Assembly: GCA_964490725.1 (NCBI GenBank)
Contig: CAZBDU010000101.1
Location: forward strand, 1 to 20,414
DNA: 20,414 nt
Direction: 5' to 3'
Origin: CAZBDU01 sp964490725
GTDB lineage: Bacteria > Spirochaetota > Spirochaetia > SZUA-6 > DRHE01
The translations under genes and the position numbers were made by a program. The notes below the pieces were generated by a model. It saw nothing but the letters and a program-made list of their open reading frames with translations, was not told the DNA's origin and did no database searches. Positions 7,440 through 14,067 of the stretch are shown here, in pieces; position 1 is the stretch's first letter, and each line of letters opens with the position of its first letter.

Positions 7440-8095
7440 TGCTTCCCTCCTGCCGTCGCCGCCGGCTGGGGCTGCGCCGCCCCGGGGGCCTCCTCCTTGG
7501 GCTTGATGAAGTTCCCCTTCACGATCCAGATGAAGAGGGCCAGCATGAAGAAGGCGCCGGGAGCCATAACCATGATGGACCAGTTGGTCCACCAGTCGCC
7601 CAGCACCTTGAAGCCCCAGATCGACCCGCTGCCCAGCAGCTCCCGGAAGAAGGCGATGATCAGCAGCACGTAGGAGTAGCCCAGGCCGGAGGCCAGCCCG
7701 TCCACCAGGGACAGCCCCGCCGGGTTGCTGAGGGCGAACGCCTCGGCCCGGCCCATGATGATGCAGTTGGTGATGATCAACCCCACGTACGGACCCAGAG
7801 CCCGCGAGATGTCGGGCATGAAGGCCTTGATGAGGATATCGACGATGATCACGTAGGCGGCGATGATGAGGGTTTCCACCATCATGCGGATCCGTCCGGG
7901 AATCCAGCGACGCAGCGCCGAAACAGTCAGGTTGGACAACCCCGTGGTGAAGATCAGCCCCGCACACATCACCACGGTGTTCTTCAAGACGTTGGTCACC
8001 GCCAGGGTGGAGCAGATCCCCAGGATCTGCACAAATACAGGATTGGAGGCCCCCAGGTCGTCCTGGAAGACCTGCCGTACCTTATATAGCTTCAT
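7436..8095 (-). CDS. nqrD: Na+-NQR subunit D
   Basis: Polytopic membrane subunit, homologous to RnfE and pseudo-symmetric with NqrE. 219 aa. The conserved cysteines are in ILGICSTLAVTN (Cys28) and LIITNCIIMGRAEAFA. Typical segments are GLSNLTVSALRRWIPGRIRM near residue 60 and PAGLSLVDGLASGLGYSY near 130. The last 20 or so residues are an Ala/Pro/Gln-rich tail unlike the compact ends of most NqrD. AGGAG lies just upstream of ATG 8095. It is 9 bases from nqrC and overlaps nqrE by four. Confidence 0.96.
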   Translation of the reverse strand: MKLYKVRQVFQDDLGASNPVFVQILGICSTLAVTNVLKNTVVMCAGLIFTTGLSNLTVSALRRWIPGRIRMMVETLIIAAYVIIVDILIKAFMPDISRALGPYVGLIITNCIIMGRAEAFALSNPAGLSLVDGLASGLGYSYVLLIIAFFRELLGSGSIWGFKVLGDWWTNWSIMVMAPGAFFMLALFIWIVKGNFIKPKEEAPGAAQPQPAATAGGKQ

Positions 8096-8104
8096 AGGAC
8101 GCTC

Positions 8105-8722
8105 CTATTTGCCTTGCTTCAGCCGCTGCTCCGCCCCCGCCAGGCGGCGGTTCACGATGTCCTGCACGGCGCCGGTGGTGATGCTGGCGCCGGTGATGGC
8201 CTGAAACTGCTGCGGCCCGGCGGACTGACCCTCCGGCACCGTCTTGAGGGGCGGCTCCTTGCCCCGGAACTGCTCCCGGAACCACTGCTCCGAGATGCGG
8301 CCGCCCAGCCCCGGGGTCTCGTTCTGCTGGGTGAAGTCGATGCCCGTGAGAGCCTGGAGATCCTGCGAAACCCCCACGACGCTGTCGATCTCACCCCACA
8401 GCCCCGAACCGGTGATGGGAAAGACGTAGCTCTGCAGATTCCCTCCCCGGTCCAGAATCCGGTAGTGCAACACGGTGCCGGAGGAGTCCTCCACGGCCTT
8501 CACGCGATCGGCGAACACCCGGTCCACCTCGGCGCCGGCCTCGGGCACCTGGATCCCCGCGGCGGAGAGCACCGCCCTCTTCAGGTACAGCCCCTCGTTC
8601 AGCCGCACCGTCTCCGCGGTGGCCACGTGGATCAGGGAGAGCACCGAGATGAACACCACGGTCACCCCCAGCATGAAGGCCACGGTGAACAGGCTCTTGC
8701 CCAGCTTGGTCTGCTGCTTCAT
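8105..8722 (-). CDS. nqrC: Na+-NQR subunit C (covalent FMN subunit), short form
   Basis: Mostly extracytoplasmic subunit carrying covalently bound FMN, homologous to RnfG. One N-terminal membrane helix at about residues 11-31 is followed by a periplasmic FMN-binding domain. The flavinylation motif is ITGASITT at residues 176-183, so Ser180 is the probable FMN attachment site, in place of the Thr of Vibrio NqrC. At 205 aa it is shorter than the roughly 255-aa Vibrio protein. No apbE flavin transferase or nqrM assembly gene is in the window. The start overlaps the nqrB stop in ATGA (8719-8722). Confidence 0.94.
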   Translation of the reverse strand: MKQQTKLGKSLFTVAFMLGVTVVFISVLSLIHVATAETVRLNEGLYLKRAVLSAAGIQVPEAGAEVDRVFADRVKAVEDSSGTVLHYRILDRGGNLQSYVFPITGSGLWGEIDSVVGVSQDLQALTGIDFTQQNETPGLGGRISEQWFREQFRGKEPPLKTVPEGQSAGPQQFQAITGASITTGAVQDIVNRRLAGAEQRLKQGK

Positions 8723-9660
8723 GCCGCCTTCCTCTTCTGCCGGGCCTGCTTGATCACGTAGTCCAGGATGGGGGCGAACATGTTCACCACCAGGATGGCG
8801 AACATCACCCCCTCCGGCCAGATCGAGAACAGCCGGATCACCACCACCAGCGCACCCCAGACGGCGCCATAGATCCATCGCCCGACGTTCGTAGTCTGGG
8901 AGGCCGACACCGGTTCCGTGACGATGAAGAAGAGGGCAAACATGTAGCCGCCCGCCAGCAGCGCGTGCAGCGGATCGATGGCCGCCTGAATGCCCGCCAG
9001 CCAGAAGACGGCCTGCATCATCACCGTAGCGGCCAGGGCGCCCAGCACGATCTGGTAGCTCGCCGCCCGCCGCCAGACGATGTACAGGCCGCCCAGGAGG
9101 AAGAGAATCGCGCTGGTCTCCCCCAGGCTTCCCGCCACGTTCCCGAGGAGCAGGTTCTGCCAGGGCACCAGGGTGCCGCCGGCCATCTGCGCCAGCGGCG
9201 AGGCCTTGGTGACCGCGTCGGAGGCGTAGCGGGCGAACCCCGCCGGCAATCCGGAGAAGGGCTCGACCCAGCTGCCGGTCATCTGCAGGCCGAAGCTGAC
9301 GTAGAGGAAGGCCCGCCCCACCATCGCGGGGTTGAAGGGGTTGCGGCCGAAGCCGCCGAAGACCATCTTGCCGAACAGCACCGCCACCACCGCGCCCAGC
9401 GCCGCCATCCAGTAGGGGATGGTGGGCGGCAGGGAGAGGGCCAGGATGAAGCCGGTGACGAAGACCGCGGAAGTGACCGGCTGCCGGTTGGGCCGCAGAA
9501 ACAGATACTCCGTCAGAAAGGCGGCCGCGTTGACGATCGCCAGGATCACCAGGGCCCGCCAGCCGAAGAAGTAGATCGACGCCAGCGAGGCGGGTACCAG
9601 GGCGGTGACAACCCGCACCATTGGCTGCTGCCACAAGATCAGGCCTTTCTTAGGGGCCAT
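8719..9660 (-). CDS. nqrB: Na+-NQR subunit B (NqrB/RnfD family), short form
   Basis: Largest membrane subunit, homologous to RnfD, and thought to form the Na+ path and bind quinone and flavins. 313 aa with about ten membrane helices. Landmarks are FGKMVFGGFGRNPFNPAMVG, the flavinylation region DAVTKASPLA (residues 148-157) and a C-terminal MFAILVVNMFAPILDYVI. The motif has Lys152 where Gly is usual (S/T-G-A-S/T), with Ser154 as candidate acceptor. The protein is about 100 residues shorter than Vibrio NqrB; the missing part is mainly the N-terminal region, which makes it RnfD-like in size. It is the first gene of the operon, with GGAGGTG upstream of ATG 9660. The gene immediately upstream is divergent, so nqrA is not in its usual place. 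Confidence 0.93.
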   Translation of the reverse strand: MAPKKGLILWQQPMVRVVTALVPASLASIYFFGWRALVILAIVNAAAFLTEYLFLRPNRQPVTSAVFVTGFILALSLPPTIPYWMAALGAVVAVLFGKMVFGGFGRNPFNPAMVGRAFLYVSFGLQMTGSWVEPFSGLPAGFARYASDAVTKASPLAQMAGGTLVPWQNLLLGNVAGSLGETSAILFLLGGLYIVWRRAASYQIVLGALAATVMMQAVFWLAGIQAAIDPLHALLAGGYMFALFFIVTEPVSASQTTNVGRWIYGAVWGALVVVIRLFSIWPEGVMFAILVVNMFAPILDYVIKQARQKRKAA

Positions 9661-9687
9661 CCGCCACCTCCGCGTGTTTTCGGGACT

Positions 9688-9716
9688 AGTATCGCGATTT
9701 TATTCCCGCTTGGCAA
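9688..9716 (-). promoter_or_regulatory. Predicted sigma70-type promoter of the nqr operon
   Basis: Reading the - strand: -35 TTGCCA (complement of 9711-9716), a 17-base spacer, -10 GATACT (complement of 9688-9693), about 28 bases upstream of nqrB ATG 9660. Both boxes are close to consensus. The -35 overlaps that of the divergent gene. Confidence 0.5.
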
Positions 9717-9739
9717 GGAAAACCGCCCCGGCCTATACT
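9710..9739 (+). promoter_or_regulatory. Predicted sigma70-type promoter of the divergent membrane-protein gene
   Basis: TTGGCA at 9710-9715, an 18-base spacer, TATACT at 9734-9739. Transcription would begin near 9746. That makes the message leaderless if ATG 9747 is the start, or gives it a 35-base leader if ATG 9783 is used. Confidence 0.5.
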
Positions 9740-9746
9740 GGTGGCC

Positions 9747-10277
9747 ATGCTTCCCCAGGCTCGCCTGTCTCTGAAGGAGAAGATGGACGGCACGCTCGTG
9801 CTGGCCTTTCCCCTGGCCCTCCGCCTCCTGCTGGGCGCCATCGCCGCGCTCGTGGCAGCGGCCTTTCTGCTCGGGGCTCCCGAGGGAACGGTGCGCCAGC
9901 TGTCCCGGCGCGACATCTTGCCTCTGGTCATCCTGGCGCTGACGCTCCTGGGCGCCCTGTACGTGGAACGGTGGGTGTTCGATCGCCCCGGGCGCCGCGT
10001 GATCTACCAGATCGGGCTCCTGCCGCTGCGCCGCACCCGGGTCTATCCCCTCTCCGAGCTTCGGGCGGTGGAGCTCCATCTTTCCGGCGGACCGTCTTCG
10101 GCGGGCGGGCGGGGACGGCCGGTCCTGCGGGCGGTGCTCACCCTGAGCCTGCGCGGCCGGGACGGAAGCGTTCATCGCCTGGAGACCTACAGGCTCCACG
10201 CCAAGTCCCGCGCTTCGGCTACGGCGGTGCGCATCGCCGAGGCCTGCGGCCTGCCCATGGTGGACCGCTCGGCGTAG
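9747..10277 (+). CDS. Small membrane protein with a PH-like C-terminal domain
   Basis: 176 aa from ATG 9747. Two hydrophobic helices (about residues 20-42 and 57-76) are followed by a basic beta-rich cytoplasmic domain of about 90 residues (VFDRPGRRVIYQIGLLPLRR, then VYPLSELRAVELHL). This resembles the bacterial PH-like membrane proteins of unknown function. I cannot assign a role. An alternative start is ATG 9783, preceded by AAGGAG at a very short distance, giving 164 aa. It is transcribed divergently from the nqr operon and shares its promoter region. Confidence 0.75.
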   Translation: MLPQARLSLKEKMDGTLVLAFPLALRLLLGAIAALVAAAFLLGAPEGTVRQLSRRDILPLVILALTLLGALYVERWVFDRPGRRVIYQIGLLPLRRTRVYPLSELRAVELHLSGGPSSAGGRGRPVLRAVLTLSLRGRDGSVHRLETYRLHAKSRASATAVRIAEACGLPMVDRSA

Positions 10278-10321
10278 CGCCCGCCACGGCGCCGCCACCC
10301 AGCCCTCCAGCCACGGGCGCT
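10276..10321 (+). terminator. Possible terminator stem-loop after the membrane-protein gene
   Basis: AGCGCCCG at 10276-10283, beginning inside the stop codon, is exactly complementary to CGGGCGCT at 10314-10321, with a 30-base GC-rich loop that may fold further. There is no T-tract, so the call is tentative. Confidence 0.3.
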
Positions 10322-10472
10322 GCTCCACAGGGTGCCTCGAGCCCCACTCCCGCCGTCTCCTGTCCATGGTGGAGATGATCTCCAGGCTCTCATCGAGGGG
10401 CGTGATGCTGCTGCCTCTCGAATGACAGTGGTGGCGACGAGGCGAAGGGACTCTGGGCCGGGGGGAGCCTGG

Positions 10473-11069
10473 TCAGCCTCTGACGCGCGGAAAGAACCTC
10501 CCGCTTCGGGCGCGGTACCGCTCGTATTCCCCTGCGAAGCGGTCGGCCATCATCCGTTCTTCCTGCGGCACGCGAACGAAGAACAGGAGCGCTGTGACCA
10601 CGAATCCCACTGGACCCGCGATCCAGTTCTGGATCAACAGCGATCGCCCGACAGTCAAGACGAGTTGCGCCGCGTACATTGGGTGGCGCATGGACGCGTA
10701 CACGCCGTCGGTGACCAGCGTCTGTTCGGTGCTCAGCTCCAGCGAGGGCGACCAGTTGGAATCGAGATCACGGTGCGACCGCCAGAAGAGCCAGATCCCC
10801 GCCGCAGTGACGGCCACACCGCATCCCGCGAGCGCGATGCTCGCCGCAGAGCCGACCGGGTAGTCCGCAAAGCGCAGCCACGGTGTGAAGCCATAGAGCG
10901 CGGGCAGCCCCAGACCCTCTACCGCCATGAAGACCAGGAGGAATCGTTCAGCGAAAGCCGCCGGCGCCCTGGTCCAGGAGGCCCTCCTGTACATGCGCCG
11001 GAAAGGAAGGCGGATGAAGATCTGCGCGACGGTCGCCGCATAAAACACGACCGCATAGAGCCATTTCAC
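10473..11069 (-). CDS. Isoprenylcysteine carboxyl methyltransferase / phospholipid methyltransferase-like membrane protein
   Basis: Integral membrane SAM-dependent methyltransferase family (ICMT/PEMT-like). The start is GTG 11069 because AAGGAGG lies 7 bases upstream; this gives 198 aa beginning VKWLYAVVFYAATVAQ, with Met at position 1. Several membrane helices lead to the family signature LVTDGVYASMRHPMYAAQ, with RHPMY as the SAM-binding core, and a C-terminal EERMMADRFAGEYERYRAR. The natural substrate in bacteria is usually unknown. It is the last gene of a - strand operon, 34 bases after the second RibD/DHFR-like gene. The reading frame upstream of the GTG is open but lacks a ribosome binding site. 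Confidence 0.87.
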   Translation of the reverse strand: MKWLYAVVFYAATVAQIFIRLPFRRMYRRASWTRAPAAFAERFLLVFMAVEGLGLPALYGFTPWLRFADYPVGSAASIALAGCGVAVTAAGIWLFWRSHRDLDSNWSPSLELSTEQTLVTDGVYASMRHPMYAAQLVLTVGRSLLIQNWIAGPVGFVVTALLFFVRVPQEERMMADRFAGEYERYRARSGRFFPRVRG

Positions 11070-11103
11070 GATACCACCTCCTTCGCACCCGTCTTCGTTC
11101 CTC

Positions 11104-11712
11104 CTATGTCTCGACAGGATGGGCGCCTGACGATGCCGCACGCCGGTAGCGCATGAACACGACGCCTGTCGGAAGGGGTGAGGCCTCCACCAGCGTCAAG
11201 TCGAGCCGCTTGCCTTGCGGAAACAATCGCTTGCCGCCGCCCAGCACGAGGGGATAGACGTGCAGGCTGTACTCGTCGACCAGATCATTCTGCGCCAGCA
11301 CCCGGACCAACACGCTGCTCCCGTCGACGAGGATGTTCTTGCCGGGCTCCCCCTTGAGCCGGCGCACCGCTTCGACGACATTATCGCGAATGAGGGTGGA
11401 GTTGCGCCAGGCCGAGGCCGATTTCAGCGTGGTGGACACCACGTACTTGCGGACGTTGTTCATCGCATCGCCGAATGGATCGTTTGCCATCGTTTCAAAC
11501 ACGCCGCCGTGGATCTGCCATGTCTTTCGGCCCAGCAGGAGCGCATCGGCTCCGGACATCGCCTGAAAGAAGTGGGTGCCGATGTCGTCGTGCCAGTACG
11601 GCTGCGTCCAGCCGCCATGGGCAAAGCCGCCTTCGATGTCTTCATCCGCGCCACCCGGCGCCTGAATCACGCCGTCCAGCGTGATGAACTCGGCAACGAT
11701 AAGCTCTCTCAT
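11104..11712 (-). CDS. RibD C-terminal / dihydrofolate-reductase-like protein, copy 1
   Basis: 202 aa, a single domain of the DHFR-like fold of the RibD C-terminal type (as in Bacillus YyaP). These are NAD(P)H-binding reductases of uncertain substrate. Typical segments are ELIVAEFITLDGVIQAPGG at the start, ADALLLGRKTWQ near residue 60, KYVVSTTL, KNILVDGSSVLVRVLAQNDL, and DEYSLHVYPLVLGGGKRLFP near 160. ATG 11712 is chosen because AAGGAG stands 8 bases upstream; that AAGGAG is part of the last codons of the preceding paralogue. Five bases separate the two genes. It differs enough from copy 2 to be an old duplication. Confidence 0.9.
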   Translation of the reverse strand: MRELIVAEFITLDGVIQAPGGADEDIEGGFAHGGWTQPYWHDDIGTHFFQAMSGADALLLGRKTWQIHGGVFETMANDPFGDAMNNVRKYVVSTTLKSASAWRNSTLIRDNVVEAVRRLKGEPGKNILVDGSSVLVRVLAQNDLVDEYSLHVYPLVLGGGKRLFPQGKRLDLTLVEASPLPTGVVFMRYRRAASSGAHPVET

Positions 11713-11717
11713 ATTCT

Positions 11718-12317
11718 TCACTCCTTGTCTGCTCGCTCGGCGCGATACGTCGCGATGATCACTCCCTTCGTGGTCGTCAGGCTCTCGACGAGCCGGAGGC
11801 GAACGGGCTCCCCCTGAGGGAACAGCCGCCGGCCCGTACCCAGCACGATCGGGTAGATCAGCAGCACGTATTCATCGATGAGATTCCTGCGAACCAGCGC
11901 CTCGATCAGCTCCCCGCTCCCGAGTATTCCCAGATTCACGTCCTGCCGTCCCTTGAGATCGGCCACCGCCTCCGCCGCGTCACCTCCGAGCAGCGTCGAG
12001 TTCTGCCACGGCAGCGGCTCTGTGAGGGTAGTTGACGCCACGTACTTCTGCACTCTGTTGAGGTGCTCGGTGAATGGGTTGTCTGCCCGCTTCGGCCAGA
12101 CCGAAAAGAAGTCCTGGTACGTCCGCCTGCCAAGAAGGAGCGCGCCGCTGCTGCCGCTTGCCATCATCTCGCCCATCTTCCTGCCGAGTACGGGGTCCTG
12201 GTAGGGGATTGCCCAGCCGCCGTGCGTGAACCCTCCTCGCGTGTCTTCGTCGGGTCGAGCCGGCGCCTGCATCACTCCGTCCAGAGTCACGTTGTTGACG
12301 ACGGTTATCCTGCCCAT
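11718..12317 (-). CDS. RibD C-terminal / dihydrofolate-reductase-like protein, copy 2
   Basis: 199 aa, same family as the following gene. Shared features are ITVVNNVTLDGVMQAPARPD at the N-terminus, GGFTHGGWAIPY, SGALLLGRRTYQDF, KYVASTTLTEPLPWQNSTLL and LIDEYVLLIYPIVLGTGRRLF. A NADPH-dependent reductase is expected from the fold, but the substrate is unknown. Its stop TGA (11718-11720) is 5 bases from the next start, and its C-terminal codons supply the ribosome binding site of that gene. Its own ribosome binding site is weak; it starts 11 bases after the DUF899 gene stop and is probably translationally coupled. Confidence 0.9.
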   Translation of the reverse strand: MGRITVVNNVTLDGVMQAPARPDEDTRGGFTHGGWAIPYQDPVLGRKMGEMMASGSSGALLLGRRTYQDFFSVWPKRADNPFTEHLNRVQKYVASTTLTEPLPWQNSTLLGGDAAEAVADLKGRQDVNLGILGSGELIEALVRRNLIDEYVLLIYPIVLGTGRRLFPQGEPVRLRLVESLTTTKGVIIATYRAERADKE

Positions 12318-12328
12318 GGGACGGCTAC

Positions 12329-13120
12329 CTAGTACTCGTCATGGCGGCGCCACCAGATGTCTGTCTCGTTGCGCCCCCTGGGGGCGCGGTCGAGCCACTG
12401 GTACATGCCCCAAAGACTGTCCAGCCCGCGCGAGTAGGCGGAGTAGGTATGGTAGACGACGCCGTCCTCCAGCGCGAACGCGCTCATCCCCGGCCTCTCG
12501 CGCGTGTAGGTGGCCACGTCGGTGCCGGTCGTGGCCGCGATGCCGGCCACTGGCCCTTCGCCGCCGGTCCCCTGCGGCTCGGGGGCGTGTTCCTTCGAAC
12601 CCTCGCTGCTTTGCCGCGCCGCCTCGCGCCGGTAGTTGTACTCGACGCCTCCCTCACGCTGTTGCGCATCGGTGAAGGATACGTTGAAGTCGAAGTTGAA
12701 GTCGCTGCCGAACGAGGAGGCCCACGGGAACCTCCACCCCATCCGCTGCTTGTACGCCTGCAGCTTCGCAAGCGGCGCACGCGACACCGCCGAAAGCGTG
12801 ACGTCGTGGTTCGCCAGGTGGACGGCGAAGCCGTCGAAGCCGTCCGCGATCGCCGAGCAGGAGGGACAGCCCGCCGTGTAGTCGGGCCCGAACATGAAGT
12901 GGTATATCAGGAGCTGGGATCGTCCCCTGAACAGATCGGCCAGGGACGCTTCGCCCTCGTCGGTCTCGAAGCGGTACTCCTTGTCGATTCGCACCCAGGG
13001 CAGCTCCTGCCGCCGTCGCGCCAGCTCGTCGCTGCGCCGCGTCAGCTCCTTCTCCGCTTCGAGCAGCGCCAGCCGGGCCGCGAGCCACTCCTGGCGTGTT
13101 CCCGTCTTGTGGTGGGTCAT
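12329..13120 (-). CDS. DUF899 thioredoxin-like protein, copy 1
   Basis: 263 aa, DUF899 family, considered a thioredoxin-fold dithiol-disulfide oxidoreductase. The N-terminus is a charged helix (EWLAARLALLEAEKELTRR), then LPWVRIDKEYRFET. The candidate redox motif is Cys85-Pro-Ser-Cys88 in DYTAGCPSCSAIADGFDG. Later segments are HLANHDVTLSAVSRAPL, FPWASSFGSDFNFDFN, and the characteristic C-terminus GMYQWLDRAPRGRNETDIWW. ATG 13120 has AAGGAGAG about 5 bases upstream. It is first in the operon with the two RibD/DHFR-like genes and the methyltransferase. Compared with copy 2 it has extra Gln/Glu/Ser-rich residues after EYNY. Confidence 0.93.
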   Translation of the reverse strand: MTHHKTGTRQEWLAARLALLEAEKELTRRSDELARRRQELPWVRIDKEYRFETDEGEASLADLFRGRSQLLIYHFMFGPDYTAGCPSCSAIADGFDGFAVHLANHDVTLSAVSRAPLAKLQAYKQRMGWRFPWASSFGSDFNFDFNVSFTDAQQREGGVEYNYRREAARQSSEGSKEHAPEPQGTGGEGPVAGIAATTGTDVATYTRERPGMSAFALEDGVVYHTYSAYSRGLDSLWGMYQWLDRAPRGRNETDIWWRRHDEY

Positions 13121-13515
13121 CGTTTCTCTCCTTGAGTACAATATAATCGTTTCGGCACGCCGCGAATCGACAGAGGAAGGCGACTGCCTCACGCCTGTGC
13201 TCCGCTCACGCGACGGGCGCCTTTCTGTTCGCACGACGCGGCAGACCGGACAGAACGTCGAGTGTCACGGCGAGGCCCACCGTGATGAGCGAGGCCGGAG
13301 CCTGCCGGGCCGAGGCTGGCTCTACCGGCCTGAGCCTTGGCGTTTCTGTAACCCGTAGCTATATTTGACGAAGACAGTCATGAACAAGAAAGAGAACAAC
13401 ATCAGCTTCAGTCTGATCATTGTTCTGTTTGTCGCGGGCAGTCTGCCTGCAGCACTGTAATTGTGGCGTTCAGCCAACAGGGGTGTTGCGCAAACACAGG
13501 AGGAGAACGAATAGG
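13121..13515. other. 395-bp spacer between divergent genes
   Basis: Holds the upstream region of the DUF899 gene, where the - strand shows an AT-rich TATATT (complement of 13140-13145) about 20 bases from the start, a plausible -10 without a clear -35. Several GC-rich inverted segments lie at 13170-13350, none with a T-tract. A possible 26-codon ORF (13380-13460) is listed separately. Composition turns noticeably less GC-rich from about 13360 toward the 154-aa gene. Confidence 0.5.
13380..13460 (+). CDS. Possible 26-aa small membrane peptide or signal-peptide relic
   Basis: ATG AAC AAG AAA GAG ... TAA encodes a basic N-terminus (MNKKENN), a hydrophobic core ISFSLIIVLFVAGSL, and PAAL at the end. 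This is exactly the shape of a signal peptide or a single-helix small protein. No clear Shine-Dalgarno is seen. It may be a real small protein or the surviving start of a decayed secreted-protein gene. Confidence 0.3.
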   Translation: MNKKENNISFSLIIVLFVAGSLPAAL

Positions 13516-13980
13516 ATGTCGGAGATCGTTGATTTTCAAAACGTGTCCCTGGTCGGTCTGGAGGCTTCACCTGTTGCGGAAGCGCTTGGCGGTTTACGAG
13601 CCAATGAAGCCCGATACTTCATGAACAAGTACAAGCATCAGTTCACGGTTACAGCAGCCAGTGAAAGCCAGGACGCAATAGACTATGTAAACCGAATTCT
13701 CAAGGAAGAGCGCGATATTGTGCTTGCTGCCAAGCCTCTGGAGTCGTCGCGCTTTCAAGTGGACAACATCAGATTCACCCACGTCTTCTATGAGAATGGC
13801 CTTGTGGTCAACGTCATGTATACAATTGATGACCCCAAGAAGCGAGCCGTCGGTTTCAAGCTCTCAGAGGGGATGGAAGTGCCCCGGGAGTTGGCAGAGA
13901 AATTCAAGTTCGCCAAGCAGAAGTCCAAACTGGCCGGAACGATTCGGGGCTCCTTTTTTGTCATCAAGGGAGAGTATTAG
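13516..13980 (+). CDS. Orphan 154-aa protein of unknown function
   Basis: Start ATG 13516 with AGGAGGAG at 13498-13505. No signal peptide or membrane helix. The product is predicted mixed alpha/beta: helix-rich RANEARYFMNKYKHQF, then DAIDYVNRILKEERDIVLAA, strand-like FTHVFYENGLVVNVMYTIDD, and a basic end (AEKFKFAKQKSKLAGTIRG, then SFFVIKGEY). I do not recognise the family. Codon use is visibly less GC-rich than in all neighbouring genes, suggesting separate acquisition. It is alone, convergent with the ankyrin gene 87 bases downstream. Confidence 0.75.
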   Translation: MSEIVDFQNVSLVGLEASPVAEALGGLRANEARYFMNKYKHQFTVTAASESQDAIDYVNRILKEERDIVLAAKPLESSRFQVDNIRFTHVFYENGLVVNVMYTIDDPKKRAVGFKLSEGMEVPRELAEKFKFAKQKSKLAGTIRGSFFVIKGEY

Positions 13981-14067
13981 GACAGGCAACGGAAGAAGAG
14001 CTTGGCCGCTCCGCTCTCGCGGTCGGGTCCAACGAGACGTGGCCCGCCCTCCGGGTGTGCACCGTGT

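Noticed and set aside
6846..9634. Longer frames extending nqrF, nqrE and nqrC upstream into the neighbouring nqr genes
   Set aside because: The extensions are out-of-frame readings of the adjacent nqr gene. Each true start has a ribosome binding site or an ATGA overlap and the family N-terminus.
13170..13220. A stem AAGGCG...CGCCTTT that might be a terminator
   Set aside because: The loop would be about 36 bases, and it lies upstream of divergent genes with no gene ending into it.
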